A stretch of DNA of 64,000 bases from Paucimonas lemoignei (GCA_900475325.1 LS483371.1:372001-436000), one strand, 5' to 3'. Shown: positions 34,355 to 43,696, counted from the stretch's first letter. Notes: a model not told the origin generated them from the letters alone. Numbers and translations: made by a program.

Positions 34355-35785
34355 TCAGCGGATAAACAATTTATAGACCAGCTTCTGGATCGCCTTGCCA
34401 TACGGAGGATAGATCAACCGGGCTGCATTCAGACGCTGCTTGATCAGTACGCCCTTGGCTTTGCTGAACGTCAGGAAACCCTCCCGGCCGTGGTAGTGGC
34501 CCATGCCTGAAGGGCCAACGCCACCAAACGGTAAGTCATCCTGAGCGACATGCAGCAAGGTGTCGTTCAGGCAAACTCCGCCGGAATGAGTCTGCTCCAG
34601 CACGCGCTGCTGTTCGGCCTTGTCGTAGCCGAAGTAATACAGCGCCAGTGGGCGAGGGCGCTGATTGATGTAGGCAAATGCCTCATCAATTCGCGAATAA
34701 CTGACGATCGGCAGCAGCGGGCCGAATATTTCATCTTGCATGACCAGCATGTCGTCGCTGACATCCAGCAGCAGGCAGAAAGGCATGCGTCGACCCTGAC
34801 CGGCTGGGTACAAGGAAATGACGCTGGCACCCTTGCCGGTGGCGTCGTCCAGGTAGTGATTGAGCCGCGTCAGCTGTCGCTGATTGATGATGGCCGTGTA
34901 GTCCGGGTTATCTGCCAGTGTCGGATAAAACCCAAGCACGGCGTTTTTGTAAGCCTGGATGAAGCCTTCGACCCGCTCTTGAGGGATCAGCACGTAATCC
35001 GGCGCGACGCAGGTTTGCCCGGCGTTCAGGGTTTTACCGAAAGCGATGCGCTCGGCGGCGTCTTTGAGCTGTACATCGCGGGACACAATGGCAGGAGATT
35101 TTCCGCCCAGCTCAAGGGTGACCGGTGTAAGGTTTTCCGCCGCAGCGCGCATCACATGCTTTCCCACGCTGGTCGCGCCCGTGAACAGCAAGTGATCGAA
35201 CGGCAAGCTGGAAAACGCGATGCCCACCTCCGCCTCGCCCAGCACGACGGCAACCAGATCTTCCGGGAAGACCTGCGCGAACAGACGCTTGAGCAACTCA
35301 CCTGTGGCGGGCGTCGACTCACTGAGTTTGAGCATCACTCGGTTGCCCGCCGCGAGTGCGCCAATCATGGGGCCGACGGCGAGAAACAGCGGGTAATTCC
35401 ACGGCACGATGATCCCGACCACGCCCAGCGGTTGATACACCACCTTGGCGGACGCCGGCTGAAAGGCAATGCCCACTTTGCGCCGGGACGGTTTCATCCA
35501 TTTTCTCAGCTGTTTGCGTGCATCCTTGATGCCGAACAGGCTGGGCATGATTTCGGCCAACAACGTTTCATCGGCGCTGCGATGGCTGAAATCACTGCTG
35601 ATGGCGTCGATCAACGCCTGTTTCTCGTTGCAAATCAGATAATGCAGAGTGGCCAGCCATTGCAAGCGCTGGCCATGCGTCGGCATCGGGTTGCCCGCAA
35701 ACGCTTTACGCTGCACGGCAAACACCTGCTCAAGTTCACTGGGCGGTTGAGTCGAGTCTGGCAACCAGGCGAGTTCGGCAGGCAT
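34355..35785 (-). CDS. calB: Coniferyl aldehyde dehydrogenase-type ALDH
   Basis: A 476-residue NAD(P)-dependent class 3-like aldehyde dehydrogenase. GVVGIIVPWNYPLFLAVGP is the cofactor loop, FTGATSVGKHV the Rossmann turn, LELGGKSP the general-base Glu and LNAGQTCVAPDYV the catalytic Cys. A C-terminal hydrophobic tail (YGKAIQKLVYKLFI) resembles class 3 enzymes. The family includes CalB, which oxidises coniferyl aldehyde to ferulate, but no lignin-monomer genes adjoin it, so the substrate is uncertain. The ATG at 35785 is taken over an in-frame Met 11 codons upstream because AAAGGGAATT precedes it. Confidence 0.85.
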   Translation of the reverse strand: MPAELAWLPDSTQPPSELEQVFAVQRKAFAGNPMPTHGQRLQWLATLHYLICNEKQALIDAISSDFSHRSADETLLAEIMPSLFGIKDARKQLRKWMKPSRRKVGIAFQPASAKVVYQPLGVVGIIVPWNYPLFLAVGPMIGALAAGNRVMLKLSESTPATGELLKRLFAQVFPEDLVAVVLGEAEVGIAFSSLPFDHLLFTGATSVGKHVMRAAAENLTPVTLELGGKSPAIVSRDVQLKDAAERIAFGKTLNAGQTCVAPDYVLIPQERVEGFIQAYKNAVLGFYPTLADNPDYTAIINQRQLTRLNHYLDDATGKGASVISLYPAGQGRRMPFCLLLDVSDDMLVMQDEIFGPLLPIVSYSRIDEAFAYINQRPRPLALYYFGYDKAEQQRVLEQTHSGGVCLNDTLLHVAQDDLPFGGVGPSGMGHYHGREGFLTFSKAKGVLIKQRLNAARLIYPPYGKAIQKLVYKLFIR

Positions 35786-35904
35786 GTGGCAATTCCCTTT
35801 GTCCTTGGCGTTGTTCACTGGTTTTAGAGTGATTGCTCTATAAAGTCAAATCCGCCCAATGGTCAATGGCTGATCCGCGTTTAACGAAGACCACCTGCTG
35901 TTGC

Positions 35905-36807
35905 TCACTGCCAATCCTTGGAGGCTTCGGCCAGCATTTCATGAATCATCTCCCCGAAGCGCTGGGTTAGCAGGCTTCGTGGGCGATCGGCGGGCAGCAG
36001 CGAGTAGGTCGAAAAACGAATCTCTGGCCGGAATGGACGGGTCTCGATGCCGGTGTGCAGGTACTCCAGCGCTACCATCGGGCTGACAATGCTCACGCCC
36101 AGGCCCAGCCCGACCAGTGAACAGACCGTCGCCGCATAGGGCGTCTCCAGGTTCAATTTGCGGTGGCCTTTGCCGTCGGGGAAGGCCCGGTCGACTCGGC
36201 TTCGCGAGCCGTCGTTCTGCGACAACGAAATAAACTCCTCCCCCTGCAGATCGTCGGGTCCGATGGATTTGAGCCCAGTCAGCCTGTGCCCTTTGGGAAA
36301 CACACAAACGCCTGGCACGTCACAGATCAGCTGCGAGGTGACCCCGGGCATGTCCTCGCCGATGTAAGACGCCAGGCCGATGTCGCAAAACTGCGACGCC
36401 GCCCAATGCGCAACCATGGGCGAGTCGCTGGTGTGGATCGAGAGGGTAACGTCGGGGTTCTCTTGGCGAAAACGCTGGATAACCCGTGGCAAGAAAGTCA
36501 GGGACAGGGACGGCACCGCACCGATTCGCAGCCGCCCCGTGCCGCCCCGACGGATGTTCTGCGCTGACTTTTCCAGGCTCTGCAAGCCAATGAACGCACG
36601 CTGCACATCGGCGAACAGCGACGCCCCTTCGTCGGTAGGTAACAGGCGGCCACCGACCCGCTCGAACAGCTTGAAGCCGCTGCTGCGCTCCAACTGGCCG
36701 ATCAAGCGGCTGATGTTGGGTTGTGAGGTGTGTAATGCCTCGGCTGCAGCAGTCATTGAGCCGCTCAGCATCACGGCCCGGAAGGCTTCGACTTGTTTGA
36801 AGTTCAT
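35905..36807 (-). CDS. LysR-family transcriptional regulator
   Basis: A 300-residue regulator: winged helix-turn-helix at residues 1-60 (MNFKQVEAFRAVMLSGSMTA, TSQPNISRLIGQLE), then a periplasmic-binding-like effector domain. The ATG at 36807 matches the usual LysR N-terminus; an in-frame Met 18 codons earlier falls in the promoter region. It is divergent from the ABC operon starting at 37018, the standard arrangement for a LysR activator with its target, and a dyad lies in between. The effector is presumably the transported or processed amino compound. Confidence 0.9.
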   Translation of the reverse strand: MNFKQVEAFRAVMLSGSMTAAAEALHTSQPNISRLIGQLERSSGFKLFERVGGRLLPTDEGASLFADVQRAFIGLQSLEKSAQNIRRGGTGRLRIGAVPSLSLTFLPRVIQRFRQENPDVTLSIHTSDSPMVAHWAASQFCDIGLASYIGEDMPGVTSQLICDVPGVCVFPKGHRLTGLKSIGPDDLQGEEFISLSQNDGSRSRVDRAFPDGKGHRKLNLETPYAATVCSLVGLGLGVSIVSPMVALEYLHTGIETRPFRPEIRFSTYSLLPADRPRSLLTQRFGEMIHEMLAEASKDWQ

Positions 36808-36813
36808 GGCAGG

Positions 36814-36832
36814 CCATATCAATTTGGTATGG
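36814..36832 (+). promoter_or_regulatory. Dyad in the LysR-ABC divergent promoter region
   Basis: A 19-base interrupted palindrome with CCATA and TATGG ends around TCAATTTGG, fitting the T-N11-A pattern of LysR sites. It lies 6 bases from the regulator's start codon, so it would suit autorepression. Inferred from symmetry and position only. Confidence 0.5.
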
Positions 36833-37017
36833 GAGGCCAATGTATTGTCATTTGTTGGCATGTTCCAGAGGCTTTATAACTGTTTGCGAGATCGACCTAC
36901 CCGCGAAGACGGACGCGATCCCACAGCTGCACCTCCATCTTCTTGTTCTGCCCTTGAATTCATTGCGTCGTCTCGTGCCCCTGGCCAGTCGTCGCTGCTA
37001 TGTAACCAGGAGGCATC

Positions 37018-37863
37018 ATGTCGTTTTCTTTCAAAAAACTGGGTAGTGCGTTGGCTTTCTCGTGCGTTTCACTGGCGGGAACGGCGCAGTTGCAGGCGGC
37101 CGAGCTTCCTGCTGTTCCCGATGAAATCAAAGAGGCTGGGCAATTGCGCGCAGGCGTGCGTTGTGACCAGCCACCCTATGGTTTCCAGGATGGCAGCGGC
37201 GACTTCGCCGGTGTTGAAGTGGAAATGTCCAGGCAGATCGCGCTCTGGGCGTTGGGCTCCAAAGACAAGGTGACTTTCACCTGTGTCACGGCTGAAAACC
37301 GAGTACCGCAGCTGTTGGGCCGCAAGGTCGACTTTTTGATCGCCACCCTCGGCGTGACCCCTGAGCGTCAACGCGTGATCGACTTCACCAAGCCCTATCG
37401 CTGGGGGGCCAGTGACGTGGTGGTGAAGAAAGACAGCCCGATCAAGAAAATCACCGACCTCAATGGCAAAACCCTCGCCACCCTGAAGGGTTCGGTGCAG
37501 GCCAAGTGGTTTGAAGACCACATGCCCGAGGTCAAGACCCTGCGCATGAACAGCGCAGCCGACGCTTTGCAGACCTTCCGCCAGGGCCGTGCCGACGCTT
37601 ATACCCACGATGCCGCAACACTGGTGGTCGTGGCAGACAATGACAAAGACGCACGCCTGCTGAATGAGCCATTCCAGATTTCCGACGCCGCCATCGGTGT
37701 GCGTAAAAACGAAGATCAATGGCGCGATTACCTGAGCGCGGCCGTTGCCCGCATGCACGATGAAAAGTTGTTTCGGGTGTGGGTCAAGCAATACGTCCCG
37801 ACCAATATCCAGAACTATTACCTGAGTGTCTTCGAGCAGGCCAAACCTGCTGAAGCACTGTGA
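37018..37863 (+). CDS. Periplasmic amino-acid-binding protein of ABC operon
   Basis: A 281-residue SBP_bac_3 protein with signal peptide (LAFSCVSLAGTAQLQA). GQLRAGVRCDQPPYGFQDG and the segment GVTPERQRVIDFTKPYRWGA are typical of polar amino-acid binders. It is the first gene of a plus-strand operon with two permeases, a lyase and two ATPases. The ligand is unknown; the downstream argininosuccinate-lyase relative suggests an N-substituted aspartate or a similar amino-dicarboxylate. Confidence 0.88.
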   Translation: MSFSFKKLGSALAFSCVSLAGTAQLQAAELPAVPDEIKEAGQLRAGVRCDQPPYGFQDGSGDFAGVEVEMSRQIALWALGSKDKVTFTCVTAENRVPQLLGRKVDFLIATLGVTPERQRVIDFTKPYRWGASDVVVKKDSPIKKITDLNGKTLATLKGSVQAKWFEDHMPEVKTLRMNSAADALQTFRQGRADAYTHDAATLVVVADNDKDARLLNEPFQISDAAIGVRKNEDQWRDYLSAAVARMHDEKLFRVWVKQYVPTNIQNYYLSVFEQAKPAEAL

Positions 37864-37876
37864 CCGGGCGCCAGTC

Positions 37877-38539
37877 ATGGATTTCGATGTCAACTACCTG
37901 ATTGAACAGTGGCCCGCGCTGCTGGACGGCGTACTGATGACATTGCGCGTCTCGATGCTGTCCATCGTGTTCGCGTTGCTCATCGGTGTGCTGGGGGGCG
38001 CGGCGCGGGTCATGAAGGTGCCCGTGCTGGCGCAGATTGTCGTGCTGTATGTGGAGCTGATTCGCAACACACCGATCCTGGTTCAGCTGTTCTTCATTTT
38101 CTACGGCCTACCTGCCATTGGCATGGAGTTATCGCTGTTCTGGTCCGGCGTGTTTTGCCTGTCGCTATGGGCAGGGGCATATCAGATTGAAAATATGCGC
38201 GGTGGCCTGGCGACTGTCGAACATGGCATGCGCGAGGCCAGCATGGCCCTGAGCTTGAAGCCCGCGCATTACTTCTGTCTGGTGGCTTTGCCCATTGCGT
38301 TCCGCACCAGCTTGCCAGCGGTACTGAACACATCGATTTCGTTGCTCAAGAATTCGTCCTATCTGCAAGCCATCGGCCTGGCAGAGCTGACATTCGTCGC
38401 AGTGGATCGCATCGCCACGGATTTCCGGGCCATTGAGATGTTCAGTGCGATCTGTGTGATGTACCTGGTGTTGGTGGCGATTCTGGCGCTGTTAACCGGG
38501 CGTCTCTCTGCCCATTTGCAACGACCTTTCCGGCAGTGA
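37877..38539 (+). CDS. Polar amino-acid ABC transporter permease 1
   Basis: A 220-residue HisM/GlnP-type inner-membrane permease with about five helices. YVELIRNTPILVQLFFIFYGLP is the N-terminal family motif; the EAA loop, which contacts the ATPase, is REASMALSLKPAHYFCLVALP. The ATG at 37877 lies 14 bases after the binding protein; an earlier in-frame start would overlap it without a ribosome site. It pairs with the next gene as a heterodimer. Confidence 0.9.
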   Translation: MDFDVNYLIEQWPALLDGVLMTLRVSMLSIVFALLIGVLGGAARVMKVPVLAQIVVLYVELIRNTPILVQLFFIFYGLPAIGMELSLFWSGVFCLSLWAGAYQIENMRGGLATVEHGMREASMALSLKPAHYFCLVALPIAFRTSLPAVLNTSISLLKNSSYLQAIGLAELTFVAVDRIATDFRAIEMFSAICVMYLVLVAILALLTGRLSAHLQRPFRQ

Positions 38540-38546
38540 GGCCACG

Positions 38547-39224
38547 ATGAACTTCCTGATTGAAAACTGGGGTTTCGTTTCCAAAGGCTTGTGGATGACG
38601 CTGCGCCTGGCGCTGGTGGTGCTGTTGTTCACCACGCTGATTTCCACCGTATTTGGCGTACTGGCGACACTCAAGAACCGCCTGCTGCGCTGGACCATTC
38701 ATGGTTACGTCGAGCTGTTCCGCTCGATTCCGCTGATCGTCAACGTGTTCTTTATCTTCTTCGGCGCGCCGATGCTCGGCCTGGACCTGAGCCCATTCGC
38801 AGCGGTGACCACTGGCCTGACGCTGTGGGGCAGTGCCAATGGCATCGAGATCGTGCGGGGCGGACTTGAGTCGGTCGCTCGTCATCAATGGAAAAGCGCG
38901 TGGGCGTTGGGGCTTCGACCCTGGCAGATCTACCTGCATGTGATTGCGCCGCAGTCGATGCGGGCGATCCTTCCGGCCTACACCGGGCTGCTCACGATGC
39001 TGGTGCAAGCCACGTCGCTTGGGGCGCTGGTGGGCGTCGGTGAGTTCCTCAAGGTCGGTCAAATCATCATCGAGCGGGCCACTGTCATGACTGGCGTCAG
39101 CCCTGCGTTCACGGTCTACGGGCTGGTGCTGCTGGTGTATTTCGTCATCTGTTCATTGCTGAGCTGGTTCAGCCGTTATCTCGAACGTCGCCTGGGCCGC
39201 CCAGTGACGCGTGCCACCATCTAA
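38547..39224 (+). CDS. Polar amino-acid ABC transporter permease 2
   Basis: A 225-residue permease of the same family as its upstream neighbour. YVELFRSIPLIVNVFFIFFGAP near the N-terminus and an EAA loop around WKSAWALGLRPWQIYLHVIAP. It starts 8 bases after permease 1 and ends 12 bases before the lyase gene, so the operon is tightly packed. It is the second membrane half of the transporter. Confidence 0.9.
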   Translation: MNFLIENWGFVSKGLWMTLRLALVVLLFTTLISTVFGVLATLKNRLLRWTIHGYVELFRSIPLIVNVFFIFFGAPMLGLDLSPFAAVTTGLTLWGSANGIEIVRGGLESVARHQWKSAWALGLRPWQIYLHVIAPQSMRAILPAYTGLLTMLVQATSLGALVGVGEFLKVGQIIIERATVMTGVSPAFTVYGLVLLVYFVICSLLSWFSRYLERRLGRPVTRATI

Positions 39225-39235
39225 GGGGTTTCATC

Positions 39236-40738
39236 ATGCAAGAATCCAAAGTTAGTCGCCGCCTGAAAGAAGCCACTGCGCCGGAAGTCAACGAGTTCAT
39301 TTATCGGCCGCGACTGGAAGGCTTTGCTGACGGATTCGATAACCTGGGTAACGTCAACAAGGCGCACATTGTCATGCTTGCCGAACAGGGCCTGATTCGT
39401 GGCGAGCACGCGGCGGTGCTGGCCAAAGGCGTACTGGACATGGAAGCCGCTGGGCCGGGCGTGGTGGCGCTGGATCCTTCTCGTGAGGATGCGTACTTCA
39501 ACTATGAGGCCCATCTGATCGAGCAGATTGGCACCGACATCGGTGGCCGTCTGCACACCGGGCGCAGCCGCAACGATATCCTGGCCACACTCGATCGCCT
39601 GCGTTGCCGCGAAGTGCTGATGGAGCTGATTGACGCCCTGATTCAGGTCCGCCAGACGGCCCTGGATAACGCCGAGGTGTTCGCCGATGTCGTGATGCCG
39701 GGCTACACCCACCTGCAACCGGCCCAGCCCATCACCTACGGCTACTATTTGTCGGCGGTGGAACAGGCGCTGGAACGCGATTGCAAGCGCTTGACTCAGA
39801 CCCTCGAATCCATGAATCAAAGCCCGCTGGGTGCTGCTGCCTTTGCCGGTACTCCATTCGATATTGATCGGGCCCGCACTGCAGAATTGCTGGGCTTCGA
39901 TGGCTATCTGGACAACGCGCTGGATGCGGTGGGCTCCCGGGATTTCATCCTGGAAAGCCTCTCGCATTTGAGCTTGCTGTCGGTGTTCTGGAGCCGGGTC
40001 GCTCAGGATTATTTTGTCTGGAGCACCCATGAGTTCAGCCTGATCGACTTCCCCGACAGCGTCGCCGCCACGTCGAGCATCATGCCGCAGAAGAAAAACC
40101 CCACTGTGCTCGAATACCTCAAAGGGCGGACTGGGCATATCGTGGGTTTGTTGATGGGGGCCAGCATCACCATCAAGGGCAGCAATTTCTCCCACACGGG
40201 GGATGCCAATCGCGAAGGCACTCGCGGTTTCTGGGAAGCGGCCGAAGAAAGCCTGCGCTGCCTGAAGCTGTTGAATCTGGTACTGCGCACAGCGACACCC
40301 AATGTCGAACTGGCAGTGAAGCGGGCCGGGGAAGATTTCTCCACGGCGACCGGGCTGGCCGATTTGATCGTGCGCGAGGCCGACCTGTCATTTCGCGAAG
40401 CTCACCATGTGGTGGGCGGCGTGGTGCGCATGGCCATGGATGCAGGTATGCCCGCCCACCAGATCGACACGGCGATGGTCGACGTCTGCGCCGTTGAACA
40501 GTTGGGACACGCGCTGAATTTGCCTGCTGACAAGGTGCGCGACTGCCTGGATCCGACGGCCAACGTTCAGGCGCGGATTTCAGCTGGGGGGCCGTCGCTT
40601 TCGTCCTTGAAGCCGAGCCTTGTAAGAGCCAACGCCCGCATAGCCAGCGAGCGTCAGGCAAATCAGGCGCGCCGTGAACGCCTTAGCGCTGCTCACGACC
40701 GTTTGCAGACGGCTACCCGAGCGCAGGCCGGAATATGA
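39236..40738 (+). CDS. Argininosuccinate lyase-family enzyme, transporter-linked
   Basis: A 500-residue member of the fumarase/aspartase superfamily with all three lyase signatures: [19 protein letters not shown] (catalytic His) and [10 protein letters not shown] (catalytic Ser loop). The family splits C-N bonds to release fumarate. It is longer than biosynthetic ArgH (about 465 residues) and sits inside an amino-acid ABC operon under a LysR gene, not with arginine genes. A catabolic role on an imported N-substituted aspartate, as in EDDS lyases, seems more likely than arginine synthesis. Its stop overlaps the next start (ATGA). Confidence 0.8.
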   Translation: MQESKVSRRLKEATAPEVNEFIYRPRLEGFADGFDNLGNVNKAHIVMLAEQGLIRGEHAAVLAKGVLDMEAAGPGVVALDPSREDAYFNYEAHLIEQIGTDIGGRLHTGRSRNDILATLDRLRCREVLMELIDALIQVRQTALDNAEVFADVVMPGYTHLQPAQPITYGYYLSAVEQALERDCKRLTQTLESMNQSPLGAAAFAGTPFDIDRARTAELLGFDGYLDNALDAVGSRDFILESLSHLSLLSVFWSRVAQDYFVWSTHEFSLIDFPDSVAATSSIMPQKKNPTVLEYLKGRTGHIVGLLMGASITIKGSNFSHTGDANREGTRGFWEAAEESLRCLKLLNLVLRTATPNVELAVKRAGEDFSTATGLADLIVREADLSFREAHHVVGGVVRMAMDAGMPAHQIDTAMVDVCAVEQLGHALNLPADKVRDCLDPTANVQARISAGGPSLSSLKPSLVRANARIASERQANQARRERLSAAHDRLQTATRAQAGI

Positions 40739-41475
40739 GCACCATCCTGACGGTGCGCGGGCTGCACAAACGGTTCGGCGATCACGAAGTGGTCAAGGGA
40801 GTGGACCTGGATGTCAGCGATGGGGAGGTCGTGGTGATCATCGGGCCCAGCGGTTCGGGCAAGTCGACGTTCATTCGTTGCTTGAACAGCCTTGAAGAAC
40901 CGTCAGCGGGCAGCGTCGTGATTGCTGGCGCGGAATCGGCAAAGGCTGGCGACCGCAAAGCGCTGGCCAGGTTGCGGGAGGAGGTGGGCATGGTGTTTCA
41001 GGACTACACCTTGTTCCCGCACATGAGTGTGCTGGACAACATGACCCTGGCGCCGGTCAAGCTCAAGCGTGCCTCAAAGGCTCAGGCGCAAGCCTCGGCG
41101 CTGGCGCTGCTGGACAGGGTGGGCCTGCGCCACAAGGCAGACGGTTATCCCGCCGAGCTTTCAGGCGGGCAGCAGCAACGGGTCGCCATCGTCCGTGCGC
41201 TGGCCATGAAGCCTCGACTGATGCTGTTCGACGAGCCGACCTCAGCCCTGGACCCGGAAACAGTGGGCGACGTGCTGGCCGTGATGAAGGGGCTGGCCGG
41301 TGAAGGCATGACCATGATCGTGGTGACCCACGAAATGGGGTTTGCCAGGGAGGTAGCCGACCGGGTGGTGTTTTTTGATGGCGGTCGTATCGTCGAAATG
41401 GGCCCGCCGTCGCAGATTTTCTCCGCGCCCAAAGAGGTCCGAACTCAACAATTTTTGCAAAGCGTTCTTCACTAG
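40735..41475 (+). CDS. Amino-acid ABC transporter ATPase 1
   Basis: A 246-residue ABC ATPase of the polar amino-acid type. Walker [11 protein letters not shown]-loop [10 protein letters not shown], signature LSGGQQQRV, Walker B LMLFDEP and H-loop VTHEMG are all intact. It is translationally coupled to the lyase gene by the ATGA overlap, so it is the most likely energiser of the two permeases upstream. Confidence 0.92.
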   Translation: MSTILTVRGLHKRFGDHEVVKGVDLDVSDGEVVVIIGPSGSGKSTFIRCLNSLEEPSAGSVVIAGAESAKAGDRKALARLREEVGMVFQDYTLFPHMSVLDNMTLAPVKLKRASKAQAQASALALLDRVGLRHKADGYPAELSGGQQQRVAIVRALAMKPRLMLFDEPTSALDPETVGDVLAVMKGLAGEGMTMIVVTHEMGFAREVADRVVFFDGGRIVEMGPPSQIFSAPKEVRTQQFLQSVLH

Positions 41476-41484
41476 GAGCCCGTG

Positions 41485-42249
41485 ATGAGTGAAGTGATCA
41501 CCCAGCCTCTGGGCGCCGAAGGCATGATCCGCATGGAGGGCGTACACAAGTGGTACGGCCAGTTCCACGTGCTCAAGGACATCAACCTGAACGTGCGTCA
41601 GGGCGAGCGTATCGTGTTGTGCGGGCCCTCGGGCTCGGGTAAATCCACGACCATCCGTTGCCTGAACCGTCTGGAAGAGCACCAGCAAGGTCGCATCGTG
41701 GTTGACGGCACCGAGTTGACCTCGGACCTCAAGCAGATCGAAACCATCCGCCGCGAAGTCGGCATGGTGTTCCAGCACTTCAACCTGTTCCCGCACCTGA
41801 CCATTCTGCAGAACTGCACACTGGCCCCGATGTGGGTGCGCAAGATGCCGAAGAAAAAGGCTGAAGAAATCGCCATGCACTACCTGGAGCGCGTACGCAT
41901 TCCAGAGCAGGCGCATAAATTCCCGGGCCAGCTTTCCGGCGGTCAGCAACAGCGTGTGGCGATCGCCCGTGCGCTGTGCATGAAGCCGAAAATCATGCTG
42001 TTCGACGAGCCGACCTCGGCACTCGATCCGGAAATGGTGAAGGAAGTTCTGGACACCATGGTTGGCCTGGCTGAAGAAGGCATGACCATGCTCTGCGTCA
42101 CCCACGAAATGGGTTTTGCCCGCACCGTGGCCAACCGCGTGATCTTCATGGACAAAGGCGAAATCGTCGAGCAAGCCGCTCCAAACGACTTCTTCGACAA
42201 TCCACAGAGTGACCGTACCCGTCTGTTCCTGAGCCAGATCTTGCATTGA
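41485..42249 (+). CDS. Amino-acid ABC transporter ATPase 2 (AapP-like)
   Basis: A 254-residue second ATPase immediately downstream. All nucleotide-binding motifs are intact ([25 protein letters not shown]). Its sequence, including [15 protein letters not shown] and [15 protein letters not shown], closely resembles AapP, the ATPase of the general L-amino-acid transporter, rather than ATPase 1. A transporter needs only one ATPase type, so it may energise other permeases or be a recruited duplicate. The ATG at 41485 follows CTAGGAGCC. Confidence 0.88.
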   Translation: MSEVITQPLGAEGMIRMEGVHKWYGQFHVLKDINLNVRQGERIVLCGPSGSGKSTTIRCLNRLEEHQQGRIVVDGTELTSDLKQIETIRREVGMVFQHFNLFPHLTILQNCTLAPMWVRKMPKKKAEEIAMHYLERVRIPEQAHKFPGQLSGGQQQRVAIARALCMKPKIMLFDEPTSALDPEMVKEVLDTMVGLAEEGMTMLCVTHEMGFARTVANRVIFMDKGEIVEQAAPNDFFDNPQSDRTRLFLSQILH

Positions 42250-42288
42250 TTGGTTGAGTGACTGTGAACAGCAGTTTGTCTGACAAAC

Positions 42289-42320
42289 CGCTGTTCGCGG
42301 CCTTCGGCCACTCCTGCAGG
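42289..42320. repeat. Single diverged REP-like arm
   Basis: CGCGGCCTTCGGCCACTCCT followed by GCAGG, the right-hand arm type of the GCTGCCGAAGG subtype with changes. No matching left arm is present. Confidence 0.5.
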
Positions 42321-42426
42321 GCGGCCTTGCGCCCAAAAACGAGGACGCGTAGGAGTGCCGCAAAAGTGCGGTGTCAGGGACATTCCGGTATCTTTGCCGG
42401 TCCCGCGCCGCCGTTCGGAAACACGC

Positions 42427-43455
42427 ATGCCCAAACCACCTGATAGTGCCTTGCCCAAAGGCGCGAGCCTGACCCTGATCGACGTCGCCAAAGTGGCGGG
42501 TGTTTCGCCGATGACGGTTTCCCGGGCTCTGCATCGCCCTGAGTTGGTGAGTGAAAAGACCCGCAACAAGGTGCGTGAAGCGGTGCGTGCGACTGGCTAT
42601 GTGTCGAACATGTTGGCCGGTGGTCTGGCGAGCAACAAAAGCAGGCTGGTGGCGATTTTCCTGCCGACCATCGCCAACTCGATTTTTGCCGATACCGTGC
42701 AGGCGTTGATGGACTCACTGACCAAGGCGGGTTATCAGACCATGCTTGGGCTGACCGGTTATTCCGCCGAGCAGGAAGAGGCGCTGCTCGAAGCCGTGCT
42801 TGGGCGGCGGCCAGATGGCATCGTGCTGACCGGCACTTTGCACACCGAGGCCAGCCGCGTGCGATTGGCTCAGGCTGGGATTCCTGTTGTTGAAGCCTGG
42901 GACTTGAGCGAAGCGCCTATTGATATGTTGGTGGGGTTTTCTCATGAAGCCGTGGGCGAGGCCGTCGCGCGGCATTTGTTGGAAAAGAAGTACAAGCGCT
43001 TCTCCGTCGTGACCATCAGCGACCCTCGAGGCTTGCGCCGCTGCAACAGTTTGCTTGCCGAACTTGAGCGGCACGGCATCGGCGATGTGCCGGTTGAAGT
43101 GCTGGCACCCCCGGCCACGCTGGAAGTGGGGCGCGAGGGTTTGCGTCGTCTGCTGGAGCGGGAGACCCCGCCCGAGATTGTCATTTGCAGTTCTGACACC
43201 ATCGCCCAGGGCGTGCTGGCGGAAGCGGCCAGCCGAGGCATCCGTATCCCCGAGGAGCTGGCGGTCATGGGCTTTGGTGATTTGAGCAGCGCCGCGCAAG
43301 TCTATCCGGCGTTGTCGACGGTGAAGGTCGATGGGCTGCGCATCGGCCAGTTGACCGCTCAGGCATTGCTGGAGCGGTTCAATCATACAGGTAGCGGTGA
43401 AAAACCTTTGCGTGTCGATACCGGCTTCACCCTCATCGACCGCGCTACGACCTGA
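42427..43455 (+). CDS. LacI/GntR-type repressor of sugar-acid genes
   Basis: A 342-residue LacI-family regulator. The helix-turn-helix is LIDVAKVAGVSPMTVSRALH (about residues 17-36), followed by a hinge (SNMLAGGLASNKS) and a periplasmic-binding core. It resembles gluconate-type GntR repressors. The ATG at 42427 is chosen; an upstream in-frame start at 42355 gives an unlikely extension. Two TGATTGCGCAATCA palindromes lie between it and the transporter-dehydratase pair, so it likely represses those genes and is relieved by a hexarate or derived metabolite. Confidence 0.88.
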   Translation: MPKPPDSALPKGASLTLIDVAKVAGVSPMTVSRALHRPELVSEKTRNKVREAVRATGYVSNMLAGGLASNKSRLVAIFLPTIANSIFADTVQALMDSLTKAGYQTMLGLTGYSAEQEEALLEAVLGRRPDGIVLTGTLHTEASRVRLAQAGIPVVEAWDLSEAPIDMLVGFSHEAVGEAVARHLLEKKYKRFSVVTISDPRGLRRCNSLLAELERHGIGDVPVEVLAPPATLEVGREGLRRLLERETPPEIVICSSDTIAQGVLAEAASRGIRIPEELAVMGFGDLSSAAQVYPALSTVKVDGLRIGQLTAQALLERFNHTGSGEKPLRVDTGFTLIDRATT

Positions 43456-43490
43456 ATCCATCGCATAAATGATCGATCGCGCGCAGCAGA

Positions 43491-43564
43491 CCTGTAGGAG
43501 CCAACGTGTTGGCGAGGCGGCGCGTCAGATATAGCTCCCGCGAACAAGTTCGCTCCTACAGGGG
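43491..43564. repeat. REPIN-like inverted pair, GAACTTGTTCGCG subtype
   Basis: Arms CCTGTAGGAGCCAACGTGTT and GCGAACAAGTTCGCTCCTAC. Between the LacI gene and its putative operators. Confidence 0.82.
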
Positions 43565-43596
43565 CATTTTCCGGCAAAAATAATTGCTCCCTGGCA

Positions 43597-43624
43597 TTGA
43601 ATGATTGCGCAATCATAGTAGTAT
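43597..43624 (+). promoter_or_regulatory. Predicted sigma-70 promoter of the sugar-acid operon
   Basis: TTGAAT at 43597-43602 and TAGTAT at 43619-43624 with a 16-base spacer. The spacer is occupied by operator O1, so repressor binding would block RNA polymerase directly. Predicted from sequence only. Confidence 0.55.
43601..43616 (+). promoter_or_regulatory. LacI-type operator O1
   Basis: A perfect 16-base palindrome, ATGATTGCGCAATCAT, with the central CG typical of LacI-family sites. Confidence 0.75.
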
Positions 43625-43672
43625 CCCCATCAGCTCTTCATTCGTAAGCGGACGCGGAGCTTTTTTTGATGT

Positions 43673-43696
43673 CTGAATGATTGCGCAATCATTCAG
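43673..43696 (+). promoter_or_regulatory. LacI-type operator O2
   Basis: A perfect 24-base palindrome with the same core (TGATTGCGCAATCA) extended by CTGAA/TTCAG. Centre-to-centre distance to O1 is 76 bases, near seven helical turns, which would suit DNA looping. It lies in the leader, downstream of the predicted promoter. Confidence 0.78.

Noticed and set aside
39236-40738. Biosynthetic argininosuccinate lyase (argH) assignment
   Set aside because: Longer than the usual enzyme and embedded in a transport operon with no arginine genes; family membership is kept but the arginine role is not claimed.
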